From Tardiphaga sp052076105 (GTDB lineage: Bacteria > Pseudomonadota > Alphaproteobacteria > Rhizobiales > Xanthobacteraceae): 64,000 nt of DNA. The position numbers and the translations under genes were made by a program. Every line of letters starts with the position of its first letter. Position 1 is the stretch's first letter. Positions 7,225-15,150 of this stretch are shown piece after piece. The notes under the pieces are model-generated. The model did no database searches, had not been told where the DNA came from, and saw only the letters and a program-made list of their open reading frames with translations. The stretch is from assembly GCF_052076105.1 (NCBI RefSeq), contig NZ_CP197245.1:5828001-5892000 (forward strand). The letters are read 5' to 3'.

Positions 7225-7686
7225 ATGAGGACTAGCTACGATTTTGCCCCCCTTTGGCGGTCGACTATCGGCTTTGACCGCCTATTTGATCTTGTCGACG
7301 CGGCGCAACAGTCCGGTACCGAGGACAACTATCCGCCGTGCAATGTCGAGCGCCTTGGTGACGACCGCTATCAGATTTCGCTGGCCGTCGCAGGCTTCTC
7401 CGCGGACGAGATCGCAATCACTGCTGAACAGAGCGTTCTAACGGTCGAAGGCCGCAAAGCAGATAAGCAGCAGCGCGAGTTCCTGTACCAGGGAATTTCC
7501 TCGCGGCCGTTCAAGCGCCAGTTCAATTTGGCCGACTACGTGCAGGTCAAAGGAGCCGCGTTCGACAACGGTTTGTTACAGATCGAACTGGTCCGGGAGC
7601 TACCAGAGGCTATGAAGCCGCGCCGTATTTCGATCGCAGGCTCAGCGGGCTCCAATGTTCGGCAGATCGACGGCAAAGCAGCCTGA
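7225..7686 (+). CDS. Small heat-shock protein, Hsp20 class A-like
   Basis: This 153-residue Hsp20/alpha-crystallin protein holds unfolding proteins in a refoldable state. The N-terminus (SYDFAPLWRSTIGFDRLFDL) is the IbpA-like form, the alpha-crystallin domain spans roughly residues 40-125 (PPCNVERL ... DNGLLQIELVREL), and an R-R-I-S-I anchor near 135 is the I-x-I motif. The start at ATG 7225 follows GGAGG (7212-7216) by 8 nt. The leader is ROSE-like. Followed by a second, different Hsp20 gene 77 nt downstream. Confidence 0.92.
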   Translation: MRTSYDFAPLWRSTIGFDRLFDLVDAAQQSGTEDNYPPCNVERLGDDRYQISLAVAGFSADEIAITAEQSVLTVEGRKADKQQREFLYQGISSRPFKRQFNLADYVQVKGAAFDNGLLQIELVRELPEAMKPRRISIAGSAGSNVRQIDGKAA

Positions 7687-7709
7687 ACGCGAAACTCACG
7701 TCAACGACT

Positions 7710-7741
7710 CGACTTCCGCGGCTCCTTCGCGGCGGAAGTCG
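7710..7741 (+). other. Intercistronic hairpin between hsp20 genes
   Basis: A 10-bp perfect stem (7710-7719 with 7732-7741) and a 12-nt loop lie between the two hsp20 genes, ending 22 nt before the second start codon. Possible roles are mRNA processing, attenuation or leader structure of the second gene. No U-tract follows. Confidence 0.5.
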
Positions 7742-7763
7742 CTCGAAATAAAGGAGAGACTAT

Positions 7764-8264
7764 ATGGCTTTCAAGGATCTCATTCCCTGGAACGGCAATG
7801 GACGCGAGGTCGGCGTTCATCGCGGAACCGACGCGAACCCCTTCCTCACGCTGCATCGTGAGATGAACCGCATGTTCGACGACGTGTTCCGCGGTTTTGA
7901 TCTTGCCCCATTCGGGTCGACCCGGACGCTAAGCGCGCTAGGGTGGCCGCAGATCGAAATCGATGAGACGGATAAGGAGGTGCGCATCACCGCTGAACTG
8001 CCTGGTCTCGACGAACAGGACGTCAACCTCGAAATCGCTGACGGCGTCCTTTCTATCTCAGGCGAGAAGAAGTCGGAATCGGAAGACAAAGGTCGTCGAT
8101 TCAGCGAGCGGTACTACGGCCGATTTGAGCGGCTCATACCGTTACAGGACGTCGACGACGACAAGATCTCGGCCACATTCAAGAATGGGATACTCACAAT
8201 AACAGTGCCCAAATCCGCCGAAGGAAAGAATGTCCGCCGGATCTCGATTAATCGCAATGGCTAA
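7764..8264 (+). CDS. Small heat-shock protein, Hsp20 class C-like
   Basis: A 166-residue Hsp20 of the type common on stress islands. The N-terminal arm reads NPFLTLHREMNRMFDDVFRGFDL. The alpha-crystallin domain lies at about residues 55-155 (PQIEIDETDKEVRITAELPGLDEQDVN ... FKNGILTITVPKS), and an RRISIN terminus supplies the I-x-I motif. A strong AAAGGAGAG site precedes the ATG. The gene differs substantially from the upstream hsp20, so the pair is not a recent duplication; rhizobia often keep both classes. Confidence 0.93.
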   Translation: MAFKDLIPWNGNGREVGVHRGTDANPFLTLHREMNRMFDDVFRGFDLAPFGSTRTLSALGWPQIEIDETDKEVRITAELPGLDEQDVNLEIADGVLSISGEKKSESEDKGRRFSERYYGRFERLIPLQDVDDDKISATFKNGILTITVPKSAEGKNVRRISINRNG

Positions 8265-8273
8265 CAGCAACGC

Positions 8274-8304
8274 CGTGGTCGGGCCTTTCGAGCGCCCGAC
8301 CACG
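8274..8304 (+). terminator. Hairpin terminator after the second hsp20 gene
   Basis: A perfect 11-bp stem (8274-8284 with 8294-8304) with a 9-nt loop, 9 nt past the stop codon. Only a short AT-rich tail follows. It separates hsp20 from the protease gene. Confidence 0.6.
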
Positions 8305-8330
8305 ACAATTCTGAGAAACCTGCTACAGCA

Positions 8331-9440
8331 ATGTTCATTCGTTCATCGTTAAAGACGATCAAACGTTGGCCTAACCGATGGCCTTTGCTTCTTTGCATGC
8401 TCCTCGTGTGGTCGCCGGCGAACTTGGCCGACGCGCGCGGGGCCTACACTCAAACGGTGGCCCCTGTCGTCAAGGAAACGACGCCTTCGGTTGTCAATAT
8501 TTCGGTGTATGCGCGCGTAAAACAGGATAATCCGCTCTACAACGATCCAGTCTTTCGGGAATTTTTTGATCTTCCCAAGCAGCTTGAAAAAGAAATCCAG
8601 GCAACCGGCTCGGGCGTGATTGTCGACGCCGAACGCGGCTTTGTGCTCACCGCCAATCACGTGGTGGCACAAATCACAAGGGCGCAGGTAACGACTAAAG
8701 ACGGGCGCAAATTCGATGCAAAGCTGGTCGGGCGTGACCCGGCAACCGATATCGCGGTTCTTCAACTCCAGGGTCCCAAGGGAAATCTCAAGGCCATTCC
8801 GATGGGCGACAGCGACAAGATCGAGGTCGGTGATTTCGTAATTGCGATCGGCAACCCGTTCGGCTTGGGCCAAACAGTAACGTCAGGAATTATCAGTGCT
8901 CTCGGGCGAACCGGTCTTGGTAAGCAGGGCTACGAGGATTTCATCCAAACCGACGCCTCCATCAATCCCGGAAATTCGGGCGGCGCGTTGGTCAGCTTTA
9001 GCGGACAGCTGATTGGGATTAACACGGCAATCATTTCACCGGCAGGTGGCAACGTTGGAATCGGTTTCGCTGTGCCGATCAACATGGCACGCCGGGTTAT
9101 GGAGCAGCTGGTGCAGTACGGCGAGGTTCGTCGCGGGCAGATTGGCATTTCAGTCCGCGACCTTGGAGCCATGGCTTCCAAGGAAGGGTATCAAGGTGCG
9201 TTAATTGGCGACGTCGTTGGTGGGTCCCCCGCAGAGAATGCGGGTTTGCAGAAAGGTGACATCGTCAAGTCAGTTGACGGCACGCCGATCGGAAGTGCGT
9301 CCCAGCTTCGCAACTTAATCGGTCTCACGCCGCTGGGTAGCCGGATGGAGCTCAAGTTCGATCGCAATGGCATGACTCGCAACGCTCTCATCGAGGTTGG
9401 GCCCGCAAAAGCGCCGGCAAGGCGCACGGCAGATCAATAG
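8331..9440 (+). CDS. HtrA/DegP-type periplasmic serine protease
   Basis: A 369-residue S1C protease with one PDZ domain. An N-terminal signal sequence (hydrophobic 18-30, ending near ADARG) sends it to the periplasm. The catalytic triad is H110 (TANHVV), D140 (ATDIAVL) and S216 (NPGNSGGAL). The PDZ domain spans about 265-355 (GQIGISVRDL ... GSRMELKFDRNG). Single-PDZ architecture is closer to DegS or island-encoded DegP-like proteins than to two-PDZ DegP. It completes a chaperone/holdase/protease cassette with groESL and two hsp20 genes, similar in logic to transmissible heat-resistance loci. Confidence 0.92.
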   Translation: MFIRSSLKTIKRWPNRWPLLLCMLLVWSPANLADARGAYTQTVAPVVKETTPSVVNISVYARVKQDNPLYNDPVFREFFDLPKQLEKEIQATGSGVIVDAERGFVLTANHVVAQITRAQVTTKDGRKFDAKLVGRDPATDIAVLQLQGPKGNLKAIPMGDSDKIEVGDFVIAIGNPFGLGQTVTSGIISALGRTGLGKQGYEDFIQTDASINPGNSGGALVSFSGQLIGINTAIISPAGGNVGIGFAVPINMARRVMEQLVQYGEVRRGQIGISVRDLGAMASKEGYQGALIGDVVGGSPAENAGLQKGDIVKSVDGTPIGSASQLRNLIGLTPLGSRMELKFDRNGMTRNALIEVGPAKAPARRTADQ

Positions 9441-9526
9441 TGAAAGAGCGAGGTAGGCAACGTAACAGCGTAGTCAGAGGACGTCGAGCGCGGGCAACCG
9501 CCCAACTCGAATGAAGGTGTACGTCG

Positions 9527-9784
9527 ATGTCACGAAATCCGACGCAGTGGGTAAATCAGGAAGCCGACTTATACGACGCAATTGGGCGGGCGATCGCTAA
9601 TCTTCATGCAGCACTTTCTGAGGTCGATGCCGCGTGGGTCAGAATTAGGGCACAGCGCCCCGAGCCGTCCGTAGCGGCTTTTGCGGCGCTCGATGCAGCT
9701 GAGCAACTTGTCGAAGTTGCCCGCGAAGATCTTGCCCGGGCGCGCGTCGCTCTCTCCGACTTCACGGAAGATAACAGCAATTGA
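9527..9784 (+). CDS. Small hypothetical helical protein
   Basis: An 85-residue, alanine-rich, acidic helical protein (LYDAIGRAIANLHAALSEVDAAWVRIRA; later LDAAEQLVEVAREDLARARVALSDF). Heptad-like spacing suggests a coiled-coil hairpin. An AGGTGT site stands before the ATG. No family recognised. It follows the HtrA gene on the same strand and may belong to the stress cassette. Confidence 0.55.
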   Translation: MSRNPTQWVNQEADLYDAIGRAIANLHAALSEVDAAWVRIRAQRPEPSVAAFAALDAAEQLVEVAREDLARARVALSDFTEDNSN

Positions 9785-9815
9785 CGGCCCTCTGAAAGAT
9801 CGTTCCTCGTCCTAG

Positions 9816-10034
9816 ATCGCTAAGTATTTCTTTCCTTTAGTCGGCGGGGCCAGTCTCCCTGACGATTCAGGTATGGACTTTCCGACTCGAACAGCTGCGG
9901 TCGAACATGCGACCCGCATCGCTCGAGGCGTCGCGAAGGGAACGCCGAATTATGTAGGCGCTAGCCGTTTCGTGGCTGTGGTCGATGAGGGCGGAGAAGA
10001 AATCTTCAGAATGGCTGTCAAAGCCTTTAACTGA
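9816..10034 (+). pseudogene. DUF6894-like gene lacking an ATG start
   Basis: The frame from 9816 to the TGA at 10032-10034 reads I-A-K-Y-F-F-P-L-V then PDDSGMDFPTRTAAVEHATRIARG and ends RFVAVVDEGGEEIFRMAVKAFN. That is the compact layout of DUF6894 proteins common in Bradyrhizobium and relatives, which start M-A/P-x-Y-F-F. The codon where ATG is expected (9816-9818) is ATC, preceded immediately by a stop. Either the start codon is lost, initiation uses ATC, or a shorter product starts at the internal ATG 9873 (53 residues). Confidence 0.6.
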
Positions 10035-10302
10035 ACCGAGTGGCGATCGCTTACCTATCGATGGCTTCGACCGGCCCGAATTGCACACGCGCGACTTCGG
10101 CCACTGTGACGGAGCCTCTCAGTCGTTGGCGGTCTTTCTTAACGTCAACGTCACCGCTCAACCGCGGCACAGATATCGACAAGGCAATTGAATAACCTTC
10201 CTCTTCTCGCCGAGCTGCGTTTTCTCGAGAACAGGGCTCCGCATTCTGAGCGAGTCGGCGGATTGCAAGGCAACAGTACCGGTTGGCACAAGCTTCCAAA
10301 TT

Positions 10303-11196
10303 TCATTGACGAAGATAGGCTGCGAGTTCATCGGGCGTTCCTTGCGGAAATGCCTCCCGCAGATATTCAAGGAATGCCGACACGCGGGCACTCAGCAATC
10401 GACGTGTGGGATAGAGCGCCCAAAGGGCGGTGCCCGGTCCTTCGACGTCGCCCCAACGCACCAGCGTTCCAGCTGCGAGATCGGGACTGACGAGGGACAC
10501 CGGAAGTCGTGCCACGCCGACGCCCATCCGGACTGCATCGCGAACCATGACCAGCGAAGACAGGCCGAGAACCGGATTGACGGAAGCGCTCGATTGGCCT
10601 GAGGGAGTGCTGAACTCCCAGATTGTAGCTTGGCTGATCGCACCATGCACGACGGCCGGAATAGCCGCACCGTCTGCAGAAGGAGCGAGGCGAGGGCTTG
10701 CCACGATGACCAACCTGTCGTGTAGGAAGACCCGCCCGACGAGGTTTGCATCTGGCTTTGGGTTGACCCGAATGACCAGGTCATAGGCTTCCTCGACCAT
10801 ATCGACCGGCCGGTCTTCAGTCGTGATCTCCAGCCGTATCTCGGGATATTTGAGCGCGAACCCCGCGGCCAGCTTGCCCATGGCGATCTGTGAAAAGAGC
10901 AGCGGCGCGCTGATCCGAAGTCTGCCTCGCGGGTTGTGTCCACCCGAGGCGATCGCTGCGGCTGTTTCGTCAAGTTCAGTGAGCAGCACCGCTGTCCGCT
11001 CAAACAGCGCCCTTCCTTCCTCGGTCAGCTTCAAGACCCGGCTGCCCCGCTCAAACAAGCGGATGTTGAGATTGCTCTCTAGCTCCCCCACGCGCCGCGA
11101 AAGGGTGGCTTTCGGCCGGCCGGTTTCGCGCGCGGCACGACCGAACCCGCCATGGCGGGCAACGAGGTTGAAGTCAGCTAAGGCGAGAAGATCCAT
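10303..11196 (-). CDS. LysR-family transcriptional regulator
   Basis: A 297-residue LysR regulator. The N-terminal winged helix (LALADFNLVARHGGFGRAARETGRPKATLSRRVGELES) is of the subgroup that controls oxidoreductase genes, and an effector-binding domain follows (RGRLRISAPLLFSQIAMGKL onwards). The frame is open upstream to 11598, but the ATG at 11196 starts exactly at the HTH and leaves a normal 100-bp divergent promoter region to the NmrA-like gene. It presumably regulates that gene. Confidence 0.9.
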   Translation of the reverse strand: MDLLALADFNLVARHGGFGRAARETGRPKATLSRRVGELESNLNIRLFERGSRVLKLTEEGRALFERTAVLLTELDETAAAIASGGHNPRGRLRISAPLLFSQIAMGKLAAGFALKYPEIRLEITTEDRPVDMVEEAYDLVIRVNPKPDANLVGRVFLHDRLVIVASPRLAPSADGAAIPAVVHGAISQATIWEFSTPSGQSSASVNPVLGLSSLVMVRDAVRMGVGVARLPVSLVSPDLAAGTLVRWGDVEGPGTALWALYPTRRLLSARVSAFLEYLREAFPQGTPDELAAYLRQ

Positions 11197-11296
11197 CTGT
11201 TCCACGCATGAGACTGTCTGTCTCTTTATACCGTCTATCGGGTCATTGGTGAACCGCTCATATTCAGGAGCTGACCAACCAATAGGAGAATATCCC

Positions 11297-12160
11297 ATGA
11301 CCATCCTCGTAACAGGCGCGACCGGCAACATCGGTCGCAACGTCGTCGAACAGCTCGCAAAGCGCGGCGCCCCGGTGCGCGCACTCGTCCGCAATCCGTC
11401 TAAAGCCAACTTTCCTGCCGGTGTTGAGGTCGTCCAAGGCGACCTGCTCGACGTCGATTCCCTCCGGTCTGCCATGAAGGGCGTGTCCACGCTGTTCCTG
11501 CTGAACGGTGTCGTGGCCGATGAATATACCCAGGCGCTGATCGCGCTGAACGTCGCCCGCGAGGCCGGGATCGAGCGGTTCGTGTACCTGTCCGTCATCC
11601 ACAGCGACCGCTACGTGAACGTGCCGCACTTCGCAGGCAAATTCGGCGTCGAGCGCATGATCGACCAGATGAAGCTCGGCGCCACCATCCTGCGGCCCGC
11701 CTACTACATGGACAACGAGATCACGATCAAGGACGTGGTCACCGGCTACGGCATCTACCCGATGCCGATCGGCGACAAGGGCCTCGCGATGATCGATGCG
11801 CGTGACGTCGGTGAGGTCGCGGCGCTTGAACTGATCCGCCGCGAGCAATCGCCCACGCCTCTTCCGCTCGATTACATCAACGTGGTTGGGCCCGACACGC
11901 TCACCGGCGCAGACGCCGCTGCGATCTGGTCGGATGCTCTCGGCCGCACGATCACCTTCCCCGGCAACGACACCGCTGGCTTCGAGAAGAACCTGCGCCA
12001 GTTCATGCCGAGCTGGATGGCCTTCGACATGCGCCTGATGGCCGAACGGTTCCTGACCGAAGGCATGGTTCCGGACACCGGCGACGTCGAGCGGCTGACC
12101 AAGCTGCTGGGCCGTCCGCTCCGCTCGTACCGCGACCACATCGCGCAGATCACGGCATAG
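11297..12160 (+). CDS. NmrA/SDR-like NAD(P)H-binding protein
   Basis: A 287-residue atypical short-chain dehydrogenase of the NmrA/quinone oxidoreductase 2 type. The Rossmann motif G-A-T-G-N-I-G is at residues 7-13, with VRALVRNPSKA for NADP-type recognition. No YxxxK catalytic pair stands out, as in NmrA-like redox sensors and QOR2-type reductases. The ATG at 11297 follows AGGAG; the frame is open upstream but antisense to LysR. The LysR/NmrA divergent pair is a common redox- or electrophile-responsive unit. Confidence 0.88.
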   Translation: MTILVTGATGNIGRNVVEQLAKRGAPVRALVRNPSKANFPAGVEVVQGDLLDVDSLRSAMKGVSTLFLLNGVVADEYTQALIALNVAREAGIERFVYLSVIHSDRYVNVPHFAGKFGVERMIDQMKLGATILRPAYYMDNEITIKDVVTGYGIYPMPIGDKGLAMIDARDVGEVAALELIRREQSPTPLPLDYINVVGPDTLTGADAAAIWSDALGRTITFPGNDTAGFEKNLRQFMPSWMAFDMRLMAERFLTEGMVPDTGDVERLTKLLGRPLRSYRDHIAQITA

Positions 12161-12197
12161 CGCGCGGCGATGTCATTTAATGATCAGGAGAACTATT

Positions 12198-12386
12198 ATG
12201 ATCTATTCGACCGCTACCGTTCCGGTGAATCCGGCCGGTGAAACCAAGCTCACCCGCGAGCAGGCCTGGAAGGATCTGGAGCTCAAGGCACGCGATGCGC
12301 GCTTGTTTCTTCCGCCGGGGCTGCGGCCGTCGCACGTTAGGGTGCGTTGGCGACCTAGGCCGCAGGCGGTAGGTCGGCCAGCTTAA
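12198..12386 (+). pseudogene. Truncated DUF1857 (AtaL/SRPBCC-like) gene
   Basis: The first 40 residues (MIYSTATVPVNPAGETKLTREQAWKDLELKARDARLFLPPGL, given here as the readable N-terminus) match DUF1857 proteins, START-like folds of about 150 residues. The match then breaks (RPSHVRVRWRPRPQ...) and a stop follows at 12384-12386, so most of the domain is missing. CAGGAG precedes the ATG, so expression signals survive. The junction near 12320 is probably a deletion or insertion scar. It was likely co-transcribed with the NmrA-like gene. Confidence 0.6.
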
Positions 12387-12388
12387 AG

Positions 12389-13075
12389 TCACCAACTGAC
12401 GCGAGCGCCGCCCGACACCTGATGGCTCTCGGCGTTGCTGCGGAATTCGCCGTTATAGGCGGCGAACAGCCGGAAGTTTTCGGTCCGCCAGCCGGAGATC
12501 TTGGCGCCGATCAGTCCGGCGTCGCGGCCGGGTTGTGCGGCCCCGACAGTGAATGTCTGGTCGAGTAGTGCTGCCTGGCTGATCAGCGTAGTGTCGCGCA
12601 GGTCGTGGCCCCAGCCCAACTTCAATTCTGGCATAATGACATTGCCATCAAGGGTACGCAGCTGCGCGCTGAGTGCGACACCGGCGGTGGTGGTCAGCTT
12701 GTCATAGGTCTGGGCCGCATAGATCAGCCCAAAGGGCAATTGGTTTTCGCTGTAGCCGTCGCGTCGGAAGCCCTGCCAGCTGATGCCGGCAAACGGTTTC
12801 AGCACCGCATTCGTCGCCAGCGGAATCCGATAGCCAGCTTCGAGCGACGTGCCGACACCAATGCCGTTGGTGGTGCCTTGTAGAGCCGACGACGTCAGCA
12901 CGATCTGGCGGGTGGTCGAAATTTGGCTGGGACCAGCCGCAACACGGAGGTCCACTACCGCAGCGCCCGGCGTCCAGCTTGCATAAAGCGCGCCGGCATA
13001 GATGTCGGACGTGCCGCGGATATCGGTGCTGGTCGCTGAAGTCCGTGCAAAGCCGAATGCAGCGCCGGCGGCATC
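12389..13075 (-). pseudogene. 3' remnant of an autotransporter (beta-barrel domain)
   Basis: The minus frame (open 13192-12389) reads as the C-terminal translocator barrel of a type V autotransporter. It has alternating amphipathic strands (SDIYAGALYASWTPGAAVVDLRVAAG, FAGISWQGFRRDGYSEN) and ends with the aromatic terminus ...VSGGARVSW typical of outer-membrane proteins. The passenger domain and signal peptide are absent, and the recognisable barrel begins around 13075, where an AraC fragment starts on the other strand. Only about 230 of the usual 280 barrel residues remain, so secretion function is lost. Confidence 0.65.
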
Positions 13076-13327
13076 ATGCGCCAGGTTCAGGAACGCCGGT
13101 TGCTTGCAGTTCAGGCTGCGCTCAGCGACCCACTGGAAACCCGTCGGTTGTCCCGCCTCGCGTCCGATCTGGGGTTCAACAGCAAGGCCCATTTCAGCCG
13201 CAGCTTCCGCGCTCGATTTGGCATCACGGCCAGCACCTATCGTAAATTACAGCTCGATGCATCGGCGAGCATCCAACTCACCAGCCCCGAAGTGGTCCAG
13301 CAGTGGTGGATGACCGTCGCCGGATAA
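13076..13327 (+). pseudogene. C-terminal fragment of an AraC-family regulator
   Basis: An 83-residue frame whose middle is the second helix-turn-helix of AraC/XylS proteins: RRLSRLASDLGFNSKAHFSRSFRARFGITASTYRK. The ligand domain and first HTH helix region are missing, and the frame begins exactly where the minus-strand autotransporter barrel breaks off. It is therefore best read as one side of a deletion junction. Expression as a mini-protein is possible but unproven. Confidence 0.65.
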
Positions 13328-13888
13328 ATATGTGCCCGATGACGGGCAGCAACTCGGCGTTAAGAGCTCCGTTCCACTGCAGGAATAGAGGCGGACCGCT
13401 CTAGCTCTGCGTCGGAGGCGTGCGCCATCCAACCTTCTGGACTCGGCCTGGTGTCGGCCAAGGTTGCTTTGCATTCTCGAGGATCGCCGATGCGTGCAGA
13501 CACGTGTCCCGCACGCGTTCGCGTGTACCGCTTTTCGATGGACCTACTGCCGAAATCCCAGGGGCCGCGACCCCGTGGAGCACGAGAAATGCGGGATACG
13601 GTCCCTACATGGGGGTGGGTAGCATCGAGGGCGCCGGCCGCCACGCCCAGCAGAGCCACGCTGACACCCATGACTTGTCTCCAACGGGAACACACGGGAG
13701 ATCTCATGGGTAACGCGACCAGTGATCCATGCGCTGCTCTTCGTGAAGGTCTCAGCAGTCTCGGCTTGTCGCCCTCATGATTGAGCGTGCGCATCATGAC
13801 AGCGCGGGCGGGACCGCCGCCGAGAGCGCCGAGAAGATTGTCGAAGCGCCGTAGACCTGACTTCGAACTTCGCTTCTTGTACCGAACA
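13328..13888. other. Island stretch without recognised genes
   Basis: Several overlapping frames are open (13360-13797 minus, 13451-13780 plus), but all have arginine-, serine- and proline-rich shadow composition and none resembles a family I know. The plus frame contains readable segments (near MDLLPKSQGP and LQREHTGDLMG) that may derive from a decayed mobile element. No repeat or RNA structure stands out. Confidence 0.35.
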
Positions 13889-14704
13889 TCATCGTTCCCG
13901 TTGGTTGCTGGAGCTAGCAGTACGTTCGTCCTGCGGACGAGGGAGACCCGCGATCGCGGTTACGCGACGAATCTCTGGATCGAGCGTCTGCCAAGCCTGA
14001 ACAAGGTCAACGTCGTAATTTGAATTGATGCGATCGGACCTGAACTTGGTCCCGGCAGATAGCGTGACCTTGCCGCAGTCACTGGCGATCACAACGACAT
14101 CATTGAACCATGCCGCATACCGATCATTGCCAAGCTTCCTGCGGAGGCACGACGCGACGACGTCCGGTATCGGAAAGGCGTGCTGCGCCGGTTTCTCGCG
14201 TCCCTGAGTTTCGGCCGCGCCTTTGACTGGAATTTTCACTGAAGGTTCAATTGATGATTCAAGTGAAGATTCTAGGCCGCTCTGTGCGGGGTACTTAGGC
14301 CGCTCTGTGCGAGGTAGTGAAGCCGGTTTGTGCGGCCTACTCTGCTTTGGAGGTACGCCGCTCACGGCGGCCTTCTGAGTTTGTTTTTGCTCAGCGATTT
14401 TAGGAAGGCCGCTTTGTGCGGCCTTCTCGCCTACAACATGCGGCATCATCAGCTGATAAACATATCCTTTTCGCCCCCGCGTCTTAAGCGATCGGCTTCG
14501 ACGGATGAATCCGGCCTCCTCCAAGCGCTTCAGGCTACGCTGTACTGTATCGGCTGACATCTCGCCTTCGTCCGCCAGACGTGCTTGTGACGGCCAGCAA
14601 ACACCATCTTGATCGGCACGATTACCGAGCATCAGCAGGCACAACTTGTCTATCGGCGACCCGACGCGCAGTTGGGTAGCCCAATTGGTCGCTTCCCAGC
14701 TCAT
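13889..14704 (-). CDS. Lambda O-like replication initiator with DnaA domain-I-like C-terminus
   Basis: This 271-residue protein looks like the replication initiator of a mobile element. Residues 1-90 form a helix-turn-helix/winged domain of the phage replication type (SPIDKLCLLMLGNRADQDG, then WPSQARLADEGEMSADTVQRSLKRLEEAGFIRR). A low-complexity linker spans 91-170. Residues 178-245 resemble the N-terminal domain of DnaA (VVASCLRRKLGNDRYAAWFNDV, then TKFRSDRINSNYDVDL), which recruits helicase and other factors. No ATPase domain is present. Repeats in the linker DNA look like origin iterons. The ATG at 14704 overlaps the upstream stop (ATGA). Confidence 0.7.
   Translation of the reverse strand: MSWEATNWATQLRVGSPIDKLCLLMLGNRADQDGVCWPSQARLADEGEMSADTVQRSLKRLEEAGFIRRSRSLKTRGRKGYVYQLMMPHVVGEKAAQSGLPKIAEQKQTQKAAVSGVPPKQSRPHKPASLPRTERPKYPAQSGLESSLESSIEPSVKIPVKGAAETQGREKPAQHAFPIPDVVASCLRRKLGNDRYAAWFNDVVVIASDCGKVTLSAGTKFRSDRINSNYDVDLVQAWQTLDPEIRRVTAIAGLPRPQDERTASSSNQRER
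14225..14425. other. Putative replication origin (iterons plus AT-rich stretch) inside the initiator gene
   Basis: Four near-identical 17-18 bp units with the core GGCCGC-TYTGT-GCG(GCC) lie at 14274-14291, 14297-14314, 14321-14337 and 14406-14423, with a degenerate copy near 14355-14372. The complete unit (14406) is an interrupted palindrome. Three units are spaced 23-24 bp, about two helical turns. Next to them, in the direction of the gene's C-terminus, 14228-14272 is AT-rich with short TTCAxTTGA repeats. Iterons followed by an AT-rich region in the linker of the initiator gene is the lambda O/ori layout. Confidence 0.5.
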
Positions 14705-15024
14705 GTCACGACCTCGCCGTCCGTATCTCTCGCGAGGGCCGGCGCGGAACTGATGGGCAAAATCAGATCGGATAAAAATCGCCGACGCGTGGCGGAAGAC
14801 ACGGCTTGCCATGCCGCCCTCAAGGTCTGCAGTTCGCCGGCCTGCTGCGCAGCGTTGCGCATACCGTCCTTGATGCGCTGTCGCACCGCCGGGTCGGCCA
14901 TTCGGGCTTTGGTCGCCACGCTGACTTCCGCTCGTTTAGCAGGATCAGTCCAGCGAGCGCGGTTGGAGGCCGCGATTTTGGCGCGTGCTTCCGAGGTGTG
15001 ATGTCGCCCACCCGCGTCCTTCAT
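14701..15024 (-). CDS. Small basic protein with NUMOD3-like motif
   Basis: A 107-residue basic protein, translationally coupled to the replication initiator (4-nt ATGA overlap). Residues 8-30 (HHTSEARAKIAASNRARWTDP) and 30-55 (AKRAEVSVATKARMADPAVRQRIKDGMRN) are two related helical units resembling NUMOD3 DNA-binding repeats of homing endonucleases. The nuclease part is absent. It may bind DNA at the adjacent origin or att site; this is inference. Confidence 0.6.
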   Translation of the reverse strand: MKDAGGRHHTSEARAKIAASNRARWTDPAKRAEVSVATKARMADPAVRQRIKDGMRNAAQQAGELQTLRAAWQAVSSATRRRFLSDLILPISSAPALARDTDGEVVT

Positions 15025-15150
15025 ACTGCCACTCCCGGTGCAGCAGGAGGGGGCGCGAAGTTTTGCTTTTGGCTTCTAACGCATTGATCTCGTTTGAGAG
15101 GTAAAGTACATGTTTTGCAGCTAAGTCCCTGACGTTCTTTAAAAACGTTG

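Noticed and set aside
11197..11598. N-terminal extension of the LysR frame
   Set aside because: It is antisense to the NmrA-like gene; the helix-turn-helix begins at 11196.
13360..13797. Minus-strand 145-residue frame
   Set aside because: Biased composition and no recognisable domain; overlapping plus frames look equally non-coding.
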